The notes under the pieces: generated by a model
What the model was told of the DNA's origin: nothing
Seen by the model: the letters and a program-made list of their open reading frames with translations, nothing else
The model's database searches: none
In this document: piece by piece, positions 12,401-21,840 of the stretch
Layout of the letters: each line of letters opens with the position of its first letter
Position numbering within the stretch: position 1 is the first letter of the stretch
Source of the DNA: Branchiostoma floridae
Taxonomy: Eukaryota; Chordata; Leptocardii; Amphioxiformes; Branchiostomatidae
Direction: 5' to 3'
Assembly: GCF_000003815.2 (NCBI RefSeq)
Contig: NC_049989.1
Location: 5,457,245 to 5,521,244 of the forward strand
Length of the DNA stretch: 64,000 nucleotides
Translations under genes and position numbers: made by a program

Positions 12401-13336
12401 ACCGGTAAAGTCGGTTCATAAGATACACATGTTCGACCTTCAGAAAGAGCATGGAAGGTCTCGGTCCCAAATGCATATTTTATTTATCTGATAGCTTTCC
12501 CAATCCACACTTTAATAATAATAATATAATAATAATAATAATAGCCTTTATTGCACATTCATGCCCTATCGGGCTAAGTACAGGCATATAGATACAAAAG
12601 GTAGTAATGCAGTACACATGGTTTCTAAAACATGGATTTTAAAACTAGTCTAATACATTTGTTCGGCTTCTTCTCGTTTCTTAGTAATGTTGAATATGAT
12701 GTTGATACAGGGAATTGCATCGATTTTACAATGACCAAGACAAGAAAGTGACTGATGATGAAGACAAGAAAGTGTTAAGATGATGAATATGACAGTCTAT
12801 GTATTGAGATAGACACATTATATTCCAGGGCGATAACATGAATTTTTTTACCCAGATTTTATCACTTTCATCCACAAGGTCAATTTTAAACTGAAAACAG
12901 ACGTAAGCCAATCTGTCTACTCTCCAAGTAGAAGCAGGCTCCGGCTGGTATTGACGTGTTAAGGCGTTTTTGTCGGGCTTTCTATTTTGAATCGTTTTCT
13001 TCATGTCCGTTCGGCCGGCGGAAAAGAAGTACTAAGTAAACGGTGAAAAAAATAGTCTGACATAACGCCTAAAACACGTCAAAAAACAGCCGGATCCGAA
13101 CCTCTGCTTGGAGAGTAAGTTGTCACTCATCACTCATCGTTCTTCCTTGTGTTTGTTTCGTGTGCAGTTACGACAACCCCATCATGGCGCCCACCGTGAT
13201 TACAGAAGGCGGAGTCATCATCGTGCCCACCAGCAGACTCAGGACCATTTCTGAAGGCGTCGTCATAGACGTGGACTCCTTACAGGGAGAGCCTGACGAA
13301 CCCTTACCGAAGTACGAAGACGTCGTGGGCAGGTGA
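9447..13336 (+). CDS. Small two-helix membrane protein with PPxY and LPxY tail motifs, paralogue A
   Basis: Exon 1 is 9447-9769 and exon 2 is 13168-13336 (492 bases, 163 residues), joined by a phase-2 GT-AG intron (acceptor TGTGCAG). Residues about 24-44 and 57-75 are hydrophobic helices separated by a short SEEGIRFPGEG loop; the rest is a hydrophilic tail. The tail has PPSYWEV at the end of exon 1 and LPKYEDVV just before the stop, both typical WW-domain ligand motifs of the kind that recruit Nedd4-family ubiquitin ligases or WW adaptors. The design recalls vertebrate TMEM51, but sequence identity was not established. A tandem paralogue with the same exon layout lies 3 kb downstream. The start is the first ATG of the open frame and directly precedes the first helix domain. 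Exact function unknown. Confidence 0.75.
11052..11080. repeat. Short perfect hairpin
   Basis: AGAATGTCACTTG is followed after three bases by its exact reverse complement CAAGTGACATTCT, a 13-bp stem with an AGA loop inside the intron of paralogue A. It is too short to be called a microRNA precursor. Confidence 0.6.
11870..12010. repeat. Dispersed repeat (copy also at 34550-34700)
   Basis: Shared blocks in the same order at 34550-34700: AACCTTAGCGTGGACTGACTC against AACCTAAGCGTGGATTGACTC-like sequence, then ACGATCCCCGTA, then a TAGGAAGGCCT / TAGAAAGGCCT block. A CCAGAGGAGTTGGTCGGCC start seen at 34553 also occurs at 26025. An old interspersed element; class not determined. Confidence 0.6.
12513..12600. 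repeat. (AAT)n tract joined to a retroposon-like end
   Basis: An imperfect AAT repeat (12513-12543) runs directly into CCTTTATTGCACATTCATGC and a GGGCTAAGTACA block. A related CTTTATTGCATACTCCTGCC and GGGCTAAATGCA block is at 46651-46692, preceded by an ATGACA repeat. A recurring unit abutting a simple repeat is typical of the end of a non-LTR retrotransposon or SINE. Confidence 0.55.
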
Positions 13337-14348
13337 CAGAATTCAAGACAGGATATAACGTCTTAGAATATGTCTGAAGGAGCTGTCACCGATTAAAATT
13401 GTACAAAACTGCTGCACATTTGAGCATGATTTGCAGACATGGCCCATCTGCATCATCGCATTGGACTGCACCTCGAGACAAGGCCGCAAGGGTCGCTGTT
13501 GAGCAGTAATGAGTACGAAGCAAAACTATGACAATCTGACATTACCATGCATCATATAACCTCCTCAGCTTAGTTGGTGATTAAGCAATCCATGGCCTGC
13601 TCAAGGAATCTGAAACATTCCCAATAAGATGAAAATTTACTTTTATTTAGCATTTAAGTTATTCAAATGCTTTATTTATTTGGTTTTCCGGCGCTTCCAG
13701 TGTAGTAAGAGGAATCCTTAACTTCATGTCTATGCAATTATATTAATTCCAGTACTAAATCATACTTGTGCGACAAGACGTGCCAATGGAAAAGTCTGTA
13801 CGATCCTGTACCAGGATTTACTTGTCAAAGCTGAACTATATGAAACTGACTGTGCAGACATATGTGTTGTGATGTTACATATCAAGCTTTGGTGACCAAA
13901 TGGAATGAGAAGGTTTTATAAGAATTTGTTTATTATTTTTGTAAGAAAGAATATTCTAAAAACCACATCACAACAATTTCTTGATTTTTCAGAATTCGAC
14001 GAATTTTCGCAAACGACCTAACAGAAATTACACTATGTGTGGGGATATAAAGCATCAACTTTTGCTATTCTCCCTTTCAGTCTCTTTATTTTTGCTATAT
14101 TTGAAGATCAAGTAATTGAAATGATGTGGTCATATTTATTTACGGGCGGAATGCAGCTATCATTGTGTTTGTTTATTGGTTTGGCTGTTCAGCACGGAAG
14201 TCAGGGTTGCCCAACTAGCCTGTGGTTATTACAAATGGATAGCCCGGCTGGCAGAGACAAAAACAATACAAAACAGTAACAGTAGTCTTAGTACATTATT
14301 TGTAGCCCTTAGCTATCATTGTATATAGCTGAAGTGTCCGCCAGCTTG

Positions 14349-14354
14349 AATAAA
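14349..14354 (+). terminator. Candidate polyadenylation signal, paralogue A
   Basis: AATAAA about 1 kb after the stop at 13336. It is the canonical hexamer in the sense strand; use was not verified. Confidence 0.35.
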
Positions 14355-15509
14355 GCAGATATACATTCGGGGATACTCTCTCCTGTGTTTCGTTGGCTAC
14401 GTCATAGAGATAGAATATGGTAAATGCAGGGACTCGAGCTATTAAATCTCAAAGCAGATATTGTGACTGACGACATTAACTATGCCTAACTGCCACTTTT
14501 ATCACCTACACACACTAGCCTCCCCACAGTTAAACAAGCAACGTCGCAGCATTTCTTTCAACGTATGCATTGAAGTAGTAAGGATATATGCAGAACAAGC
14601 CGGTACAGTTAAACCTTCCAACATTTATAGCCGGGGATGTAGTGGCTAAACACGCACGCATAATGCATTTATACCTGCTTTACAACACTCTCCGCGTTGT
14701 ACAATATATTATACAAGCTTTATTGACACGACAAACAAGTACAGCGACTTTTGCATGGTCAACTACAAACTACAAGAAAGAAAATGGAGAATACAGAATA
14801 GATCTAAATATAGGATAATAAAATTCTACATGCATATGGACACAACCAGCTAGAGCACAAGTGCAGACAGTATAAAATGCTTCTGTATTGCACACTTTAC
14901 AATTTTATTGCTTTACGAGATGTTTATACAGATCGAAACGACCTTTACAAGGATGCCTGCGGAATACGTGTCATCATAAACCTTCTAGAGAACGTTGACC
15001 AGACAGTGGTGGCTTTTTGCCAGTCAAAATACATTGCTATGGGACCTCCGATCCCATTGGGAGACTCTTGGCCAACCTGTACGTGTACAAGATTAGAATA
15101 TCAGATGTTTGAGATGCCGCGAATTGTAAGGGGCGATGCATGGCAATGTTAACCGAGTTGTAACGTGTCAAGTTCCCCTGTCATGATCACTCAAACGTAT
15201 TTCTCTCACGTCTCTTACAGAAGTGATCAGTAGTGTAGCTGAACTCTCACGGAGACTATTTTACAATGCACATAGACAGGCATAACAAACGCCGTGACGT
15301 AACGTTAACAATTTATACATAATCTCAGAAAAATCTAACATAGGATTAACACGTTAATCAAGCACTGTATCAGTAGAAGCACCAAAAGTGTTTTAAGAAG
15401 TGCGATAGTCTTTTTCTCCTAAAACATCTCATGAAGGCCGCAAGGATACATGTGCTGTCCGTAAACTTGTGAATGTCTGATATTTGTTGTTACACGCATT
15501 GCATGCTAA

Positions 15510-15523
15510 TTTTGGCGCCAAAA
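15510..15523. promoter_or_regulatory. Perfect E2F-like palindrome
   Basis: TTTTGGCGCCAAAA is a perfect 14-bp palindrome matching the E2F recognition core on both strands. It lies about 900 bp upstream of the start of paralogue B. Functional use is unproven. Confidence 0.35.
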
Positions 15524-15671
15524 GTGAACGTCCGACCGCACAGCTACCTCAGCCACCTACGCCGTCCGTATTGGGAACAGCCAGAAAAGGCGGTAGTCTG
15601 ATCCAATACGTTCTAGTTTTAGGCAGGAAGACTGTAAGATTTTGCAAACTTTGACACCTGCATACACATAC

Positions 15672-15720
15672 TTACATACATACATAACTGTTACATACAT
15701 ACATACATACATACATACAT
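15672..15720. repeat. (CATA)n microsatellite
   Basis: CATA units, interrupted once near 15688, between the two PY-motif genes. Confidence 0.9.
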
Positions 15721-16146
15721 TAACACAGCACACACATAAAATCAACACAACAATTCAAAATCATAACGTTAGCTGGTCAAAAACATGCAGTACTTGACCT
15801 TGGCCTAACGTTAACTTTAGGGCACTTCAGATGTCCTTGTGGTGGTTAACGTTTGCCGTGGTAGATAATTTCGTCCATTATCCAGGTTTGCTGTCGGAAG
15901 CTAACCTTGCCTCTAAGCACCTTTCAATTCAACAGAGAATACATTAATGGCAATAGTTGTGGTCAGATCCTTACGGCAAGGTAACGTTAAACATGTCAGG
16001 TATCTATTGTGCAGTTATTATCCAGGAATGTCATAGCTAATTGCGGTAGGAGTCTGTATATGAAACACTCGTCTGTTTCCATTAAAAACAGAGAGTAAAG
16101 AGTAAAATCACGTTTGATATGCCGAAAGTGGGTTCATAAAAGACCT

Positions 16147-16226
16147 TATAAAGCAGGAATTCCGCGCACGTGCAGGTCTACACGTTCACTTATCGGCAAC
16201 AGGTGACGTCATTTGCACATATAAGG
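16147..16226 (+). promoter_or_regulatory. Candidate core promoter of paralogue B
   Basis: Within 80 bases there is a TATAAA (16147), the palindromic E-box GCACGTGC (16166-16173), a full cAMP response element TGACGTCA (16204-16211), and a second TATA-like CATATAAGG (16217-16225). The start codon is at 16414. Paralogue A also has CACGTG cores upstream (near 9163 and 9229) but no comparable TATA box. The arrangement is consistent with a CREB/ATF and bHLH-regulated promoter; this is inference. Confidence 0.4.
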
Positions 16227-16413
16227 AAGTCCCCACTCGAGGCTTGTCCCAACCCTGGAGAGGAAACTAGAGAAGGGTAAACTTGTAGCACGCTTCTTCA
16301 GTCTTCCACCCTGAACTTGGCACTGGCTTGCGTGTCGTGTTGACAGTGATATAGAGTGACGAGTGCTGAGTGGTTGTTAAGACAGCAGGACGGAGAATCC
16401 ATCGGTTTGGGCC

Positions 16414-18495
16414 ATGTTTGCCGCACCTCTAACCGGCGGGGAGGCTGGCCAGGGCATGCCGACCCAGCGCCAGTGGAACGCCGTGCTCAGGCTTTTCGGG
16501 GCTATGATAGCCATGACCGGGGTAGCCGTGGCGATAGCCGTCATGGTCATGGCGAACAAGGACGAGGAAGAGAACCGTTTTCCCTGGGAGGGGGTTCTGT
16601 TGTTTTCGGTGGGACTTATCATGGTGTTGTTTAGCCTGTACTACACGGATCCGGAAGGGGGAGGGCGGAGAACATCCCAGTGTGTCGTCAGGAGAGAGTC
16701 TGACACGATGATAGACCAACCGCCAGCGTACTGGGAAGTCTGTGATCTTAGGTAAGAGTTCTTTGTGATTATTCGTTGTCAAGGAAGCCTACTGTCGATT
16801 TAAGTTGTCGACTTCACGAACTCAAAACAGGTATGATTTCTGAATGTTTACAGTTTACAAAGTCCTTGAAATCTGGGTGTAACGTTATAAACAATTCCTG
16901 TTAGTGTGCATGTTTTTGTCTTAGATTTTCAAGTCACGACATCTATACTAACGTTCAGTATATACGTTAGATTTGGTATTGCTTCTACCAACTGCCTTTC
17001 TTTTTAGTATGTGGTTATAGTACCTTCATAGTCATACACAGTCTCTTGCTGCCAGGCTCCTTGCTTGCTTGCTTATATTATGCGACCTTTCTTGACCGCA
17101 ATGCTTATCGTTTTAACAATGTCTTTGCAAGCATTGCTGATGTTTCACAATGAAACATCATATCTGGTACATCTCAGGAATGTATATATCTATGAGACTA
17201 TGACAAAGGCTTGATACGGTGTAAGGTCACAAGATACAAAACATGTTTTGTTTACAAAAGGCACGATGTGAACTTTGACCCGATTTGCACTGCATGCGCT
17301 ACACTCTGGACTATTCCATCTAAGATATTCGTGTGGGGTGGGGGTGTAAATGTGGAGATTTACTATCTTACAACAAAGAGCCTTGCTCATAATGATAGAC
17401 ACGACAAAATATTTTGATATGTTGGAGTAGCTAGTGGGGTATTCACTGCATCAAGGTAAACGAAACGTAAGAATGGTGCCGCGGACGGGCATGTTTTTGA
17501 GTGACTATTACTAGGGCGTGAACTGAAGTGGTAACTTTATAGATGGTTCGTCTAGACAGGGCCACCCACCCGAACCATAAATACACAAATTGACAGTCAT
17601 TGCCAAGGGGTTGGCCAATAATGATCTTGTAGGGATTCAAATGGTAGAGGCAGTGTCTCAGAAAAACAATGGACAAAATAACTGAAAGGGTGGTATGCGT
17701 TTGTATTTGAGATGGATATTATAGCAGATCGTCGGTTGAAATAAAAAGAAAATATTGCATTGTAAAATATGAATGCTTCCCTCCCTAAACGACCAATCCT
17801 GGGTCACCCCCAACGTGTATCATTTACGCGCGTAGCTGCACGTCGCCCATGCAGCTGCGTCACGTGCTGTTCAGGGCTGCCAACTCTCCAAGCAGATGTA
17901 ACATGTTTGTTCTGACGGCTTTGCTTTGTGCTGCACGCGGCTAAACGATCGGTTGAAAATATGACACCTGAATATGAAACTGAATATACGATTGAGAAAT
18001 CTTGTAACTGATATTGATGCTTAAGTAATGTTGCAATGCAGTGCGCTTAATTAATCTTTACATTGAATCTTTACCTTGAACCACAGCCAGTCGATACCCT
18101 ATTGGGTAATAAGGCTGTCCAATAATATTAATATTGAAGAAGGAAGTTCAAAACTAAAAGCTTCCCATTGACTATCCCATCTCAGGTTTGCATAGAGTTA
18201 TTTCAAGGTATTCCATAGAGTATTTCAAGGTGTTCCAATTTCCACACGCAGTGGTCCCCCACCGGACTACTTAGAACCGACGTCGGTGACGTCAGGCAAT
18301 GGCGAGATCGTGGTCACCATCACAAGAGTCAAGTCCACTCCGCCCTCAGCGGCCGCCGTAGACTCCGCAGCGGTGAACATAGAGGAGCCATGCCGACAAC
18401 AAGACGAAGAGGAACCGGACGAGCCGCTACCGTCGTACGAAGATGTCGTAACGTTAGAAGAGAACGAAAGAAGAGATAGAACGTCCTCTGTATGA
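16414..18495 (+). CDS. Small two-helix membrane protein with PPxY and LPxY tail motifs, paralogue B
   Basis: Exon 1 is 16414-16751, exon 2 is 18252-18495 (582 bases, 193 residues), phase-2 GT-AG intron at the same place as in paralogue A. Two hydrophobic segments (about residues 25-46 and 60-77) are separated by a KDEEENRFPWEG loop that matches the SEEGIRFPGEG loop of A. Exon 1 ends in DQPPAYWEVCDL, almost identical to A. Exon 2 differs: it opens with a further PPPDY motif, then a longer acidic tail, ending with LPSYEDVV and a charged C-terminus. With three PY-type motifs this protein offers more WW-domain contacts than A. A TMEM51-like membrane adaptor role is possible. A 540-bp element is inserted 29 bases after the stop codon, in the 3' UTR. 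Confidence 0.78.
16752..18251 (+). other. Intron of paralogue B
   Basis: 1.5 kb. No further exon supported. Near 17885 there is a CTCTCCAAGCAGATG block like the transposon terminal motif noted at 25846. Confidence 0.6.
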
Positions 18496-18515
18496 CGGCC
18501 AAAATGTTTTTTATA

Positions 18516-18524
18516 CAGATTTAG
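18516..18524. repeat. 9-bp target site duplication, left copy
   Basis: CAGATTTAG, repeated exactly at 19065-19073 on the other side of the inserted element. Confidence 0.85.
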
Positions 18525-19064
18525 TAGTCTCTACCAGACTCGGGGGGGTGCAGATCCCTCGATGGAGACCTGTGGGTATGTGTGTTTCCTGTTTTTGTCT
18601 TTCCTGTGTTTTTTTTTCGTTGTCTTTGCTGTGCTGTGTGTCTTGTGCTGTTTCGTGTGTGTGTCTGGGTCTTTGGGTGTGGTCTCCTCCGTCCCTCCGG
18701 GGTCGGTGTGTTTCCTGTGCGTTGTCTTTCCTTGGGTGGCGGCCTTGTCTCTGTGTGTTCTTGTGGTTTTCCTTGCTTCCTCGTGTTGGCTCGTTGGGTT
18801 TGTGTGTCGCTTTCCCTCGCGTGTTGGTTGGCTTCCGGTCGTCCTGGCGCTCCTTCGGCTTCGGTCTGTGGTTTCTCCTCCCTTGCTGGCGGGTTCTGTG
18901 TCCGTGTGCTGCGCTCCCTGTGGGCGCCCTCCCTGTTGGCTGCCTGGTTGTCCCGGCCTTGTTCCGCCCTTGTTCCCTGGCCGGCTTCCCTCCTCTTGCC
19001 GGCTTTCTCCTCTATTTGTTCCATTTCTACGGTTTTCCGGCGACCCGGAGTCTGGTAGAGACTA
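18525..19064. mobile_element. 540-bp non-autonomous DNA transposon with an adenine-free core
   Basis: Perfect 17-bp terminal inverted repeats (TAGTCTCTACCAGACTC at 18525-18541; reverse complement at 19048-19064) are flanked by identical 9-bp CAGATTTAG copies, as expected of a cut-and-paste insertion. A 9-bp duplication is typical of Mutator-like elements, but the family was not identified. The core, 18579-19013, has no A on the plus strand, so no stop codon, ATG, AG acceptor or AATAAA can occur in that sense, and the minus strand has no T. The overlapping open frames of 158-197 codons on plus and 167 on minus are a by-product and are not claimed as genes. No transposase is present, so movement would need enzyme supplied in trans. 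Confidence 0.85.
18579..19013. other. 435-base run without adenine on the plus strand
   Basis: Read base by base: the last A is at 18578 and the next at 19014. The sequence is a mixed, non-repetitive text of T, G and C, not a simple repeat. A short internal duplication is visible: GTTTCCTGT followed by TTGTCTTTCCT-type sequence near 18583 and again near 18709. Confidence 0.95.
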
Positions 19065-19073
19065 CAGATTTAG
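19065..19073. repeat. 9-bp target site duplication, right copy
   Basis: CAGATTTAG, identical to 18516-18524. Confidence 0.85.
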
Positions 19074-19470
19074 CACTGACAAAACAATCTGTCCGTTGTC
19101 TGCACTTCAGCCATGTTCCACCAGGGGACTCTGTTGAGTGATCTTGGCAATCAGCCCGAGCTGAAGGAAGAACAGTTTTCGCACATGGCCGTATTGAACT
19201 TGAAGGGCTCCCAATCAAGTCAACTAGGCTTAGTTAAGGGATATATCTAGAATAACTAATACGCAAGCAATGTCTCCAATTGTGTGCCATGTGTTTTGTA
19301 TGAACAATATGTAGCTAGTGGCAGCCCATATCGCATTTAACGTCATATATACGTGCATACTGTGTATGCTGAATGAAACTTGACAATTCTATCTCTTACA
19401 GTTGTTAGCGGGTAGTTGGAGAACGGGCTCCAATAGTAGGGGTAGTGAATACGTAACATGTACATTAAAT

Positions 19471-20001
19471 NNNNNNNNNNNNNNNNNNNNNNNNNNNNNN
19501 NNNNNNNNNNNNNNNNNNNNNNNNNNNNNNNNNNNNNNNNNNNNNNNNNNNNNNNNNNNNNNNNNNNNNNNNNNNNNNNNNNNNNNNNNNNNNNNNNNNN
19601 NNNNNNNNNNNNNNNNNNNNNNNNNNNNNNNNNNNNNNNNNNNNNNNNNNNNNNNNNNNNNNNNNNNNNNNNNNNNNNNNNNNNNNNNNNNNNNNNNNNN
19701 NNNNNNNNNNNNNNNNNNNNNNNNNNNNNNNNNNNNNNNNNNNNNNNNNNNNNNNNNNNNNNNNNNNNNNNNNNNNNNNNNNNNNNNNNNNNNNNNNNNN
19801 NNNNNNNNNNNNNNNNNNNNNNNNNNNNNNNNNNNNNNNNNNNNNNNNNNNNNNNNNNNNNNNNNNNNNNNNNNNNNNNNNNNNNNNNNNNNNNNNNNNN
19901 NNNNNNNNNNNNNNNNNNNNNNNNNNNNNNNNNNNNNNNNNNNNNNNNNNNNNNNNNNNNNNNNNNNNNNNNNNNNNNNNNNNNNNNNNNNNNNNNNNNN
20001 N
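19471..20001. other. Assembly gap (531 N)
   Basis: Unbroken N. Reading frames drawn across it have no meaning. Confidence 1.
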
Positions 20002-20291
20002 AACATGTTGTACATTGATTGTTTCCGCTGATAACGCGGACATCAGCCGTCGTCGTTATTTCTGAGAAAAGAAGGCAATGAATCTAAAGGCATCACCGTA
20101 CGCTATGCACTTGTCAGTATTGTGTCTGGCAAAGTGCTTCTCTATCAGGTGAATTTTCGTCGAAGTTTTATATTTTCTATAATGGAAACAGTGCCCGTCT
20201 CCTTACATTTCCTTCATTTTAGTCGCCGGTGCTGAAGGTACAAATGAATCAAACATGAGTAACGCCGTTTCATCAAGGTCAACTCATTTGA

Positions 20292-20318
20292 TTATTTATT
20301 TATTTATTTATTTATTTT
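20292..20318. repeat. (ATTT)n microsatellite
   Basis: About seven TATT/ATTT units, then TTTTCAGCACATATACAAC, which may be the end of a retroposon. Confidence 0.85.
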
Positions 20319-21499
20319 CAGCACATATACAACAATTCATAACAATTATAAATAGATTAAAAATAAAACATGCAGGGGGAACAGAAGCCAGTGCAGCTTT
20401 TCAACTGAAATTTCGTCACAAAGTAGGTATATTAATGAAACGTAATGTACATAGTCTAGATAATGATGAAACATAATATACATACATCAATTTAAAAATG
20501 ATAACAAATGAAATTAATTGAAACTGCACCAAGAAAATCACAACGCTGCAAATGATCAAAACTAAACATGATCTACAGATCATAAAGAAATAAGTCGAGA
20601 TTATAGAATTATCTGTTAGCAGATACCAAACGAAATACAGAAAATCAAAGCAAGGGATTCAAAGTCAAACAGATCAGGTGAAAGTAGCACTATAAGTAAA
20701 AAGTATAATACTATTACTCATGAATGTGTGTTCCAAATCTCAGTCACTCAACTCATGAATGCTTCATTATCCGTGAAGACGCCAATTATGAAGACGCTTC
20801 TAATGGTCAATTATTTCGAGTATGACGAAAGAGGAAGGAGCTTGACGGAAGAGGAAGTAGATTGGTGGACATGTTGTCATATTGCATTATAAGTATGAGT
20901 GGTCAATTAGTAATTGCCTGGCGTCGCTCGGGACCGCCATTGTGCGTTCCTTCCGAATGACAGGCCGGAACGAGATATCCGGTAGTCAAACCGAATTCCA
21001 ACCGCTGTCTCCCAGTTACCAACTACTGGAACCTCAAATCATCGCCATGTATTTATCTATTACAAATTACATCATTGCAAATGAATTCTTTAGCTCCATT
21101 TTTCCAAATCACATATGTTGAAATATCCTTCTTGAAGAGGCCATGGCCATTGTAGCATTTCTTCATTAATAATGCAAATTACGTCAATCGTTTTGGATAA
21201 TTCATATATATACAGCATTCTCTCGCTGGATGATTCCTTGGGAGAACTGGCAAAAACGATAAAGCAACAATTCATATTAAGTTTAATGAGCTAAGTGTGT
21301 TAATTTTTGCACTCATGTTCCTCTCAAAGCAAGTTACATATGTACCGAGTATGAAGTTCCTGTCATTTAGCACAGTTGTAAGATAAATTTCCCTCATGGA
21401 TTAAGTATGCCGAGTTCTAATTTGAATATTTTACCTAACATTACAATGGTTTTCATCAAAGTCACTTACGGGTCAAAAGACATGAGAAGTCTTTTGTGC

Positions 21500-21840
21500 T
21501 TTCTTGACCAATCCTGTTCTAAGGTCTGCGACTGAAACGCCTCTGCAGTTCCAAAGAAAGCTGCTAGTGGGCCCAAACTTGTGAAACTTCTTTCCGACCA
21601 CAAGCCTGTTTAGAACAGGAGATATCAAAACCGGGCGTTCCGCTGCAGCGCCACAGCAAGTCGCTAGGGACTCAAAATCTAATTAGATCATCATTTCGAG
21701 GTCTCATCAAGACCTACTGTTACTAACATGCCAAGAATGGAGTTAATCCATCCAAGCATTCTCAAGTTATGGTGTTGATAGAAACACACACAGACACACG
21801 AACGATGCCGGAAACATAACCTTCTTGGCGAAGGTAATAA
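21500..21840 (+). mobile_element. Non-LTR retrotransposon-like 3' segment, copy 1
   Basis: Shares ordered blocks with 28368-28540: CTCAAAATCTAAT / CCAAAATCTAAT, AGGTCTCATCAAGACCTAC / AGGTCTCATTAAGACCTAC, AATCCATCCA, TCAAGTTATG / TTAAGTTATG, and a final ACATAACCTTCTTGGCGAAG. Recurring 3' ends with a conserved terminal hairpin-like block fit CR1/RTE-type LINE remnants. No reverse transcriptase frame is preserved here. Confidence 0.55.

Larger units (their letters stand above)
9770..13167 (+). other. Intron of paralogue A
   Basis: 3.4 kb between the two coding exons. It contains a short hairpin (11052-11080), a dispersed repeat (11870-12010), an AAT microsatellite with a retroposon-like tail (12513-12600), and near 13100 a CTCTGCTTGGAGAGTAA block resembling the transposon terminal motif seen elsewhere. 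No additional in-frame exon was found. Confidence 0.65.
13337..16413. other. 3' region of paralogue A and promoter region of paralogue B
   Basis: About 3.1 kb with no supported exon. An AATAAA at 14349-14354 is a candidate polyadenylation signal for paralogue A, implying a 3' UTR of about 1 kb. A CATA microsatellite lies at 15672-15720. The last 300 bases hold the candidate promoter of paralogue B. Confidence 0.55.

Noticed and set aside
18548-19141. Cysteine- and leucine-rich 197-codon frame that looks like a membrane protein
   Set aside because: The text is T/G/C-only sequence; absence of A removes all stops. It is inside a transposon-like element, and the other frames are equally open.
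19389-20043. Frames of about 190-209 codons
   Set aside because: They cross the run of N.
20882-21121. 79-codon frame with a plausible polar segment
   Set aside because: No splice partner and no homology I can recognise; likely chance.
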